DNA of 23,524 nt from Sphaeroforma arctica JP610. Its lineage: Eukaryota > Opisthokonta > Ichthyosporea > Ichthyophonida. How positions within the stretch are numbered: the stretch's first letter is position 1; each line of letters begins with the position of its first letter. Location of the stretch: the NCBI RefSeq assembly GCF_001186125.1, contig NW_014040454.1, positions 9,550 to 33,073 of the forward strand, read 5' to 3'. The notes below the pieces were generated by a model. It worked only from the letters and a program-made list of their open reading frames with translations, was not told where the DNA came from and ran no database searches. Below are positions 1-11,100 of the stretch, in pieces. Both the position numbers and the translations under genes were made by a program.

Positions 1-15
1 AGAGGACACACATAC

Positions 16-161
16 CATCGGAGAAACACTTTGACAAAGGGATACAGCACCAAAGCGAGTACTCCCACTACCGCCAGTGCAACTGAGAGAAATATCAGAA
101 AATAAACCACCAAGAAATACAAGACCTCTAAATTAGTGAGGTGCTCCACGCTCCAAGCCAT
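16..161 (-). CDS. First coding exon of a membrane protein, partial
   Basis: On the minus strand an ATG at 161 opens a frame with no stop to the left edge. The 48 complete codons to position 16 give a short polar start (MAWSVEHLTN) followed by a very hydrophobic stretch (residues about 11-44, rich in Leu, Val, Phe and Ala) and then a basic end (KVFLR). This looks like an N-terminal signal anchor or first transmembrane helix. At 15-10 the minus strand reads GTATGT, the same donor form used several times by the neighbouring gene, so the exon probably ends at 16 in phase 2. The protein family is not recognised, because only the membrane helix is visible. The gene is divergent from the FAM20-like gene, with about 1.2 kb between the two start codons. 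The alternative is a chance open frame, but the hydrophobic pattern plus a consensus donor argues for a real exon. Confidence 0.5.
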
Positions 162-1381
162 AGTGATGGTGGTGGTGAAGTGTATATGTATATGTATATG
201 TCTACGCACTTGTTCTACGTTGTTCGAGGGTTTGGTTGTTACGTAGGTCTAATGGAAATACACTGAACAAACATTACAGCATTTGTGGCTGCAAGGTATT
301 ACCTATCTGTACTTCGTGGGCGAACAACTTAATAGAGGGCTTGAAATCAATACAATGTTTCAACTTTCAAGAGTGTTTCAACTGCCCATGTCGAAAACAT
401 GTTTTTGCCCCGGCCTCCACGCCTCGTACAAATGTATTTAGAGATAATTTTTGAAGAAGAAGAAAAATGAAACCCGGACCGCGGACGGCGGACTTCCGAG
501 TTCGGAAGGACTTCATTTTATTCATGTTTATGTAATATTTATATATGTGTTTTTAAAAAACAATTATGTTTAATGTTGATATTTAAATACATTTTTTTAA
601 CGTATTAAAAAAATATTTATATTGAGATTGTGGGCAGGCCGTGACCCTTGCTTGCCTGTTTAAACTTAGGGGGTTTTTTTACAGTAAAACAGCCCACTAC
701 CTGTTTGGGGAGCACCGAGCCATCGACTACCGAGTCAGTGTCACTGGCACTGCCACTGGGGGGGTGGGGAGTAAAACTCACAATGTTATGGGGTACATAC
801 GGAATAGGAGCAGAACGTCAACGCATATTTATTCAACTTTTAAACGTTATAACGGTTATTATGATGTGATCAGAAGGGCCTACCTATGTTCTTTTTAGGA
901 CTGGTTTGTATATTGAAAAGGGTATATACTTGAATTTTTAGACCGTAAAAGTGCACCTAAGAGTATACATAGGACCGTACATTGAATAAAAGTTGAACGT
1001 AAACGTATATTTACTCGATTTATAAATGTTCTAATGGGAAACAGTTTGAGGTTATCATTCACTGGCACTCTGAGGTCTGGAGAGTGGATACCCCGAGTCC
1101 CCGATTACTCCAAAAGGCAAAAAAAATTAAGTGAGAATTGTTACTGTTACCAAGGAAACGCCTACGAACTTTTTATTTCCTTTCCTTTTTTCAACAAATT
1201 AGCTTACTGCGATTGATGGGAAACATATTCACTCTGTAATAAAGACACCACTCGTCAAGGCACTAGACCACATACTCAAAACGTATACTTACAAACAGCT
1301 CTGCCCATAGCTGAGTCCCAATCGTACTTACAAGTAACAAGTACACATAGTTTAGTCTCAAGCTTACTGACTAGTACCAAG
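162..1381. promoter_or_regulatory. Divergent intergenic region, candidate shared promoter
   Basis: No convincing coding sequence lies here. The region separates two divergent start codons (161 on minus, 1382 on plus), so it must hold both 5' ends. Visible structure: a TATATG repeat at 182-200; a GC-rich patch at 476-512 with a 7-bp inverted repeat (CTTCCGA / TCGGAAG, 493-508); AT-rich DNA at 513-625; and two imperfect copies of a unit about 180 bp apart (813-855 and 995-1035) containing AACGT/ACGTT words. No clear TATA box can be tied to either gene. The short frames at 641-898 and 1034-1216 have no domain or splice support. Confidence 0.45.
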
Positions 1382-2080
1382 ATGGGAGTGGACAAGTCCA
1401 ACCAACCAGCCAGCACAGCCAAGGCGACAGGCGATGTACAGAAGAAGGAAACGAAATCTGAAGGCTCAGCTGAGAAAGTGAGCCATGAGTTACACACACC
1501 GTCTACAGTCAGACGCTCACTGTGGCTGCTGCCGCTAGCTGTGTGTGTTGCCTTATACTCTGGCACACTCCAGGTAGGTATTCGTGAACATGAAACGATG
1601 TGTATTGGATTGAGGTGATTGATTGGTTAGTGAGAACGGGATGTATGTACCAATATCTAGGAACATGTATTGTAGTACAGTGACTACTGGGTCTATGACA
1701 ATGGTGTGTACAATTTAAATATTCTGTGTGCGAACCATAATTGCTGTGTGTGTGTGTGTGTGTGTGTAACCAAAATGGATCCTTCAAATCAATTAGAATA
1801 ATGTATTTAACTGTACCTGCTCTGTAGGTAGCTCTAAATTCCTATACTTGGTTCAGCTCAGGCTGATATTCAGGGGGATCAAGTGATTTTAATTGAATAG
1901 AAATTTGTACTAGATCATTGAGTATGACGTGCATGAGTGAGAACGGAGCTTGAAATGTATATGATCTTTTAGAGCTATACGTTGTTTGAGTTATACTCTT
2001 TGTTTCTTATTGCTTATGAATAAGTATCGAACTGAAGGATATAGACTTATTTCTTACTTGCTATACCGAGGTGAACACAC

Positions 2081-2114
<34 letters not shown>

Positions 2115-5100
2115 ATTTGTGTATTTGTGTATATATATTCTTTATATATATATGTGTGTGTGTGTTCTGTATACATCTATTTTGTCAAGAGTACGTTACC
2201 TATGTTTTGCGAAAATCTGATCAAACATGTGAAAGCAGATAATCACCATCAACATCGTGTGTTGACTTCGATTCACTCGTTATGCTTATAAATTTTTCCA
2301 GACATAAAGTTGTATCCACCCAATCCGACAACCCTGGCAATGTACCATGCAATTCAGAAAACAAGCACTATCTCATTTTGTAGCACCAATTGTTGTGTGT
2401 TTTCTTTCTTTGCTATCACCATAGTCAGAGCTCTCAGACTGTATGTATGTATGTATGTCCCGTTTATGCATACATGTATCTTATATGCCCTATGAAGGTT
2501 TGAAGTTTAAACCTTCTCAATTGAAACTATATATTTCCTAATTGCTATGTATTATCTCTAAGCAAGCACTTGATCGATATTACATATATTAATGTCCTCA
2601 TCCCCAATTGTTATATTGTCTGTGCCCTGTGGTGTCTCCACCGCTTTCTCTGGCCTAGTGCACTATGACATGTTTGTATCAGATGGACGGGCCCAAAACG
2701 TATAAGCGTACATAAGATCATACGCCCGTTGAATACGTAGTTTGCCACTTTCTCTGGCCTAGTGCACTATGACATGTTTATATCAGATGGACGGGCCAAA
2801 AAGGTATAACCGTATATAGGGTCATATGTACGTTGATGACATAGTTCACCGGTTTAGATGACTTTAAGTCGTAATAAACGTTGTTCTACAGAACTGCGAA
2901 GAACCCTTCATCTCTTGACCGATAGTGGAATCCCATGCATTCATATATATATTTATATTTATATTTATTCAAATAAATAAATATTTATCTTTATATATAT
3001 ATTTATCACTAACTTTCGGGCTTATCTATTGTATAGGTCCCCCCCGCGGGTATCGCCATCATGGAACACGGCATGGAGCAAGGCTTACACATAGTCAAGG
3101 CGTTCACTGGCGTAGACGACAGGGCTAGTGCGCGTATTCCACGCTCAGCGAGGCGTATGGCGCAAGAAGCGGAAGAGGAGAAGAGAGAGATGCAGGCTAA
3201 CCGAGAACGGATGATGCAACAACAGCAGAACCAGGGGGGGGCCCCAAGGGCGCAGTATCCCGGCGGTGGTATGAAGGTAGGTGGGTTTTGAGGGGGAGGG
3301 GATAAGCGAGGTGGGTTTAATTCGAGGGATGTGTGGGGGGGTGTACTGAGTAAGTGGGGGGGATTTAAGGGTATTGTGAGTGTATGTGAAATGAATATAT
3401 GTACGCACAAATGTGCTTGATATCCCGTTCACTTTCCACTATGTCAGTTGTCAATACTGCGGGGGAAAAGGGTATGCAAGAAAATAGGGACGACTAACCA
3501 ACAGATCCGCGTGATTGGTACAAACCTGAGAACCCTAAACCCCAGATGCTTAAGTTTATTCTTGTACTCTTCGTGCGCGCAGAAAGGAAACGGAAAAGGT
3601 GGTCTTGGACTAAAGAAGCAACCTGGACTGGGCAGAATGATGTTTGCGAATACCAACCAGGCAAAGGTATGCATGTAAGACAACTAACCAAGCAAGATAT
3701 GTATGTGTATATTGAATATTGTGAGGCCATGCACATCCAAATATGTATGTATGTATGCATGTATATGTATATAGATTGTGATGTCCCAGTATACAACTTT
3801 TTTACATTAATGAATTGAATATGGATTTGTTACACATACGAATACAATATCGGATCGTGCTTGTATATAACGGTCGTCTTCTAGACGTGTTGTATTGTAC
3901 ATTTGTTTGTCTGGTTGGCAGAGTGTACTTTTTTGTCGTCACTCCGAACTAGTGCTGTCTTTCATAAAACTAGTCCAATATGCTTATAGTGCGAAGGAGT
4001 CGGCCGTATGCTCTCAGTACTTAAACCCTAGAACCCTAAATCCTTAGAACCCTACGCACCCGCACTGGAGAACCCGATATAGGACATCGAACTGTAAAAC
4101 CATCGCGTGTTGTGACTAACGTTTTGTGAACGTATTTCCGGGTCTCAGAAACTGCACGAGCCCGTTATTCAGGAGGCAAAGGAGAACTCGGGACATTTTG
4201 AAGCCCAAAAGTCGGACGAAAAGGGCCACATGACTCTGGAGGAGTTTAAGGCCAAGAAGGTACGCACTTGTCCTGTTTAAGACCTATAACGTTAACTGGG
4301 TTGAGTTGGTACGCGTGTATGTATGTTAAAGTGAAGAAAGTTTGGACTTATCCTGTAAACCTGGAGCTGTGTTGGTATACGTGTTATCGCAATTAAATAA
4401 TCGCATTATCTTTCTCAACATCGCTCCGTCGTTATACTATAGCTCTATGTCTAGTGTAGCGACAGCACACTATCCCCAGAACCCTAAACCCTTCCCCTTT
4501 ATAAAACATCACACATCTGCAATACTATTCCTCTCTATGACATCCTACCATCTAAGCAGAACCCTAAACCCAATGGTGTCACGTATCCTGTCATGTGTCT
4601 ATTTAAGACAGCTGTGTGTTGTTACTGGATGGTCTATTTGAGAAGGCTATGGTTTGATGTAACCTGCCATGTGTCTATTTGAAACGATTGTACGTTGTTG
4701 AATACTGTTATCCGTTATAGTTGGATACTGAGTATTTTGTGTATGCATACATGTGTCTATTTGGAAAGGTAATATGTTATTGTTGAATACTGAGTGTTTG
4801 TGTGTGCATACATGTGTCTATTTTAAAAGGTTATATGTTATTGTTGAATACTGAGTGTTTGTGTGTGCATTTATTCGTACCGTTTGCAGAAGTTGTCGGA
4901 AGAGTCACATGGCGATGGTCCCAAATCAGAGGCGGCTAAGGCGTGGCGAGCGAAGTAAGTACAAGTCAATTGTATGGTAATTGTAAACCCTAAACCCTAA
5001 TTGTACACAGTATTATCCCTACAGCTTTTATATTTATTTATTTATATATATACATAAGACAAATGTATAGCAATTGTACACCGTAGTATCCCAACAGCGT

Positions 5101-8100
5101 TTATATTTATTTATATTTGTACACAGTATCCCTACAGCGTTTATATTTATATTTATATTTATATTTATTTGTACACAGTAGTATCCCTACAGCTTTTATA
5201 TTTATATTTATATATATATACGTCATTGTATAGTACTTGTACACAATGGTGTTCTAACAGCGTTTTGTTACATTTACTTATTTATATGCGAACGTCGCCA
5301 TGTTTATATAGTCATCGGAGACACATGAAAAACGTTTTTATATACGTGAACGTGCACTCACTTGTATATGCGAGGTCGGGTATGACGGTACATGTAGATA
5401 CATAGTCAGAGTGTGCACGTACATATAGATGTATATATATATATAGCAACATGGATCCAATTTTTTACACGTGCAGGATGATGGGTGCGCCATCTGTCAT
5501 ACGTCCAGGCATGCATACATAACAATATAACAGACACGCGAAAGAGTGGCTATGGGGTGTATGTATATGTATGTATATATATATATATATTTCAACTGAG
5601 TCTAACCTTAGCAACATACGTGGAGTGCGGAATAGTATCAACACTCACCCGATATATGTTTGTGATCCACCTGCCATATGGAAAGCTTATTCGCTACCAT
5701 CGGTTTCATAAACCCTAAACCAATTGGTCTAAACCCCTGACAGAGCGACCCTTTCAGGTTTTTTACTATTCTACTATGTAATGTAGTACACACTTAGTAG
5801 TGTAGCTATTATATTGGTCGCGTTGGGCACACAACCCAACTCCACCATTCAACCCTAAAACCCTAAACCCACAGAGCGAATAACAATCCTGTGGAAGCCG
5901 TGGACCATGGACCGGTTGTCGCCACATCGACGGTGCGTGTTTGTGACCGTGTGCTATTAATAGAATACGACTGTGCTATTAATAGAACACGCTGTGCTAT
6001 TGATAGAATACGACTGTGTGCTATCTTATCGTATGTCAGCATAGAACTTCACACACACAGCACAATATAGCCCGAAAATACTATATATATATATATGTGT
6101 GTGTGTGTGTACGTAAACATATATACATAAATATATAGTCGGTACGTCCGAGTGTGGCAGCCCATGGCCCTATTGCTTGTGGTGCAGAACAAGTGTTGGG
6201 TATCGTTTGGGTATGACAGTCATTGCTTTCAGTAAGGTGCAGTGAGTGAGCTACGACGCCCTATATAGGATCAGGCAGTGGAGTACACATACAGAATAGC
6301 ACATAGTATGAGACAGTACTTGTATTCTGTATGTGTAGTAAATAGTATGAGACAGTACTTATATTCTGTATGTGAAGTGAATAGTATTAGATGTTATGTT
6401 CAACGTACCTATACCCTGTATACCGTACGTTCAATAGTTTTAACGTACCTATATTATATATATCGTGCTTATAAAATGTGAAACCGACGTATATTATATA
6501 TAACGTACTTATATTATATATCGTACTTGTATTATGTGAAACCGACGTATATTATATATAACGTACTTATATTATATATCGTACTTGTATTATGTAAAAC
6601 CGACTTATATTATATATATCGTGCTTATAAAATGTGAAACCGACGTATATTATATATAACGTACTTATATTATATATCGTACTTGTATTATGTAGAACCG
6701 ACTTATATTATATAGAACGTACTTATATTATATATATCGTACTTGTATTATGTAAAGCCGACATATATTGATTTATTTATATATATATATATATACTTAT
6801 ATTGTATATGACGTACTTACATTAGGATTGACTTATATATTGTACTTATAATGTGTGTGTGTACTGCAGGTTCTGTTGCAACAGACGAATGGTATTGACA
6901 CAGCAGTCGACTCAGTGTATCCGCCAGAGAGTGTGGATGAACTAAGGGACTGGTTTAAGACCAGTGAGGATAAGAAAGACTTCAAGGTGTGTTACCATTA
7001 CATATGTATGTATATATAATGTGTTTGGTCCTGGTTACACCTCCTTATGATTGTCTGAGACCTGTGAGGATAACAAAGACTTCAAGGTGTTTTACCAATA
7101 CGTATGTATGTATGTACACTTAAGTGTATATTCCTATACCCGCCCGCCATATTCTTTGTTGTTTCTCACGCTCTCGTTCTCCCTCACTTTTTCCTATTCG
7201 TTTTGCATTGTATTGTATTGTACTACAGAAATGCATTAAGAAGCAACATGACTTCCGCGCCACCTCTGAACTGAAAAGGGTCGCCCCAGCGGCAAAATTA
7301 GAGGACCAACACCTCAAGAACATTCAGCATGGGCATATCACACACATCGAGTTCAATGAGAGACGCCAAGCCTACTCAGTACATGTATGTTATATGTGGA
7401 GGTGTATGTGAGTTAATTAAGAACATTCAGCATGGGCATATCACACACATCGAGTTCAATGAGAGACACCAAGCCTACTCAGTACATGTATGTTATATGT
7501 GTTAATGAGAAACCCCAAGCCTACTCAGTACATGTATGTTATATGTGGAGGTGTATCTGAGTTATGTGGTGGTATATGTGAAAGAGTATGCGATAGAAGG
7601 TTTTAACCGTGAATAGCATGTACGTATACTACTCAACATGTGGATGAGCGAAAGATTAAAGACTCTTTAAGAGGATCGTATTTGTGTATACTAGAAGTTA
7701 TACTCATGTCTCAGGAACAACCTCGTATGGCATACTAATGACAACGGCACAGTTCAGTGCACCCACACAATGATTACGATGGTGTAAACATCCCGACTGT
7801 TCTTTACAAAACATTCAATATGTTTATTAATATATAAAATTTAATATGTTGCATACATATCATTTAACATGTTAAGTATGTTAAACGCATATCATTTATC
7901 ATGACATTTATATATATATACTATTTCACATGTTATACACATACCATTTAACATGTTATTTACATACCATATCACATTTTAAATTCATGCCATTTCACAT
8001 GTTATATACATACCATTTCACATATTATAACATACCATTTCACATTTTAAATTCGTGCCATTTCACATGTTATATACATACCATTTCACATATTATAACA

Positions 8101-11100
8101 TACCATTTCACATATTATAACATACCATTTCACATGTTAAATACATGCCATTTAACATGATAAATATATAACATTCAATACACAGATGATCACGATTCTC
8201 ATACGTTATGATATAGAGGATTGAAGCTGAATTCTTTTCGTGTACATTACTCGTACGCAGATCAGCAACGATGAGAAGGAGACCGTTTTAAAGGCCACCT
8301 TCAGACCCTTCGGTGGCACAGTGATGGATCACATGAAGGGTATCCGACCAGGTGAGAACATATATGTATATATATTTATGCAGAATATGTTTAAAAATAT
8401 TATGTGTATATGTAGCTTGTAGCCACACCGTGCATAAGTACTTAATAGCACACGCGTATATGTATGTATATATATCAATACAAACAACCTTCCTGAAATA
8501 TGTAATGTATATGCACATATATCTATATTAATACAGACAACCCTTGTGAGTTCGAGTCACTTCCTGATGATGGTTGGGCTGAGATTGTAGCCTTTCACCT
8601 GGATGGTGCGCTTGGCCTTGGACAGGCAGACATTGCAATTGGCCGCACACTGACCTTGAAGACACTGAAGGAGCATACACCGGAGAAATATCATCACTAC
8701 CTCGAGAGAATAGCCGTCACGGATAAGAATACAGGTATGTGTGAACTGCAGGTATATTAAATAGGCCTTTACTAATTACTACTACTACCTAGGGTGAGTA
8801 GAGCTCGGGCTTTAACCTGGTCTCTCTGTATAACTAGATATCAAATATCTGGTACTGAGTGTCAGTGGGATTACATTGGTGTGCTTGTTGGAGTCCAAGA
8901 GAAGCGGTTGGATAAAATCCATATATATATATATTATTATATTATATATAAGTACAAGTATATTCCGTCTATCCTACACTACACTACAGGCGTTGCCATA
9001 GCAACCCGATACAATCCCCACTCACCCTATTTGACATACTACACCCTATCGCAGGGGCTGCTGCAGTGAAAGGCGCCGTTTCTGCATCGCGTATGGTGGG
9101 TGACGATGTGACGGTACCTACTCTACAGTCACTGCAGGCTTTGGAGTTGACTGCCTTCATGCGTGGGTCAAAGCTGGTCAGTGACAAGCTCAGGTAAGCA
9201 ACAGGGGTATATGTAAACACGTGCGGTGGTATTAAAAGTGCTGGGGTGTTATGAACATGCTGTCATTTAACGATATATATATATATATATATATTGTACA
9301 TCTATAAATAAGGTTGTTTTAGGGTTTGTGCATGATAAGCATGCATAACCGACTCACTCACAGCCCTGATCACTATTGCCTGAACGAGTATGAGGACTAT
9401 AGCTTACCCATCGCACTAAGACCCGTGCACATCCCTTGTTCAATAATCCTACATTGCATCTAGGCATGTATATATGTATGTATATATAAATATACTTGTC
9501 ATAACTAACATATCCTACACACAACCACTGATCCACAGATTCCTGAATGATTATGGTGACTACGAGTTCACATATGAAGTGCATGCGGACGGGTACTCTC
9601 AGCCGCATATGGGTCAACGGGACGGAGAGGTGGCTCGAGCCATGCAGCAGGTATACTACATGTACAGGACACGAATAAGTTATACCTCGCATCTATACAG
9701 AATACATATATATATATATATACATGTGTGTGTGTGTATGTATATATGTTGTGATTATCAGGCGACTATGCATATGTTGGTATGTATTATATAAGTTGCA
9801 TAATGTAATATGTAATATATTACTATGTCATATATATATTATGTATGTATGTTGGTAACATCGGATGTGTTTGCTATTCACTCGCCCGATTCATACTTAG
9901 TATTACTGTTTAAATAGTCGAGGCTTCACGCCGCAGTATATAATGAAAGTGAGTTGCCTCACTCCTTGGAGACTAACTTGTGCATCTAATGCAATACTAA
10001 CATAACATATTATATATAATAGTATATGAAACTGTAGCATTATAATACAACAATGTATATAACGCAAATAATAAGCGTATACTTTTATTACACGTGCAGG
10101 TGCAAAACATTCTGATGTTTGACTTCCTCATGCTCAACCCAAGCCGTATGGAGAAGGTTCGCAGCAAGAGTACTCCTACCTTGGTAGGTACATTTTGTGT
10201 TGTGACATGTAGTTGCATTTGGTTAAAAATACCCTTTATATTAGATACATATATGGTATCAAAATATGTATCCCTATACATATCTAGAAGACAATACCTC
10301 TGGCTGTATTTGAGTGTACATTCTACCGATAGTTTATGTGTTCGCTCACATATCCTTAAACTCTATGTCATTCTGAGTACATTCCGGTTGAGTCCTGTAA
10401 CTCCTCTAATGTATACCATTACGCACCAACGCCTGTATAAGCGGCCACTCACGTACTATATAAACGACATCAAGTCGGTTGTAAATCCAGACATGCATCT
10501 ACAACATTGTTGAAGTACGATGGAAGGTCTGAATTGCCCCTGTTACACATGTAGTAAATTAGGCGGATGACCGATACAACCAACCAAGTCTAGCACTAAA
10601 GTGGTTGGTGTAGTTGTTCACCTTATGTACTGTCCTACACACCCGGAAAGGTCGTGAGTTTGAAGTATGACGAGTCCTATCAGGAAGCAGCACACTACTA
10701 CAGTAAACAAATCACTACCCCTTAATCGACACACTACACTATGTGGTGTTGCCATCGTGCACTCCAGCTATGACACCGCCAAGCTCGAAACACGCATATG
10801 CATAGTTAGATGGACTTAGATATATAGACATAACGATCTCTGAAATGTATGTATGTATATATATATATATATATAATTAGTGACACACTTACATTTGATA
10901 TGAATACCCATTGACCCCGCACCCACACCCCAAACAAAAAGGATTTTAAGCCAAACTATTCGCACCAACCCCATTCAACTGCATCCTCTCCACAGTCCAA
11001 TGGAGCCGAGAACTTCCAGTACTCCAACATTGGTATCAACTGCAACACGGACCGACTGGCAACACGCAATGGCATAGAACACACCTTTGAGAGTGTAAGT

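Noticed and set aside
641-898. Two overlapping frames in the divergent region
   Set aside because: Neither starts at a well-placed ATG with splice or domain support, and the area contains the duplicated ACGTT element.
3009-3410. 133-codon minus-strand open frame, Pro-rich
   Set aside because: It is the antisense shadow of exon 2 and the G-rich start of intron 2; the Pro and Cys content comes from G-runs on +.
7790-8190. Regularly spaced repeats resembling a CRISPR array
   Set aside because: Units are contiguous, 20-25 bp and imperfect with no unique spacers; it is an intronic minisatellite.
9354-9692. 112-codon minus-strand frame
   Set aside because: Opposite strand of exon 12 and a microsatellite; no independent support.
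10094-10513. 139-codon + frame
   Set aside because: The first 30 codons are exon 13; the rest reads through a consensus GTAGGT donor into intron DNA with no motif.
10630-10725. Possible extra cassette exon in intron 13
   Set aside because: Open for about 25 codons with a weak acceptor only; skipping it keeps frame and family similarity, so there is no need for it.
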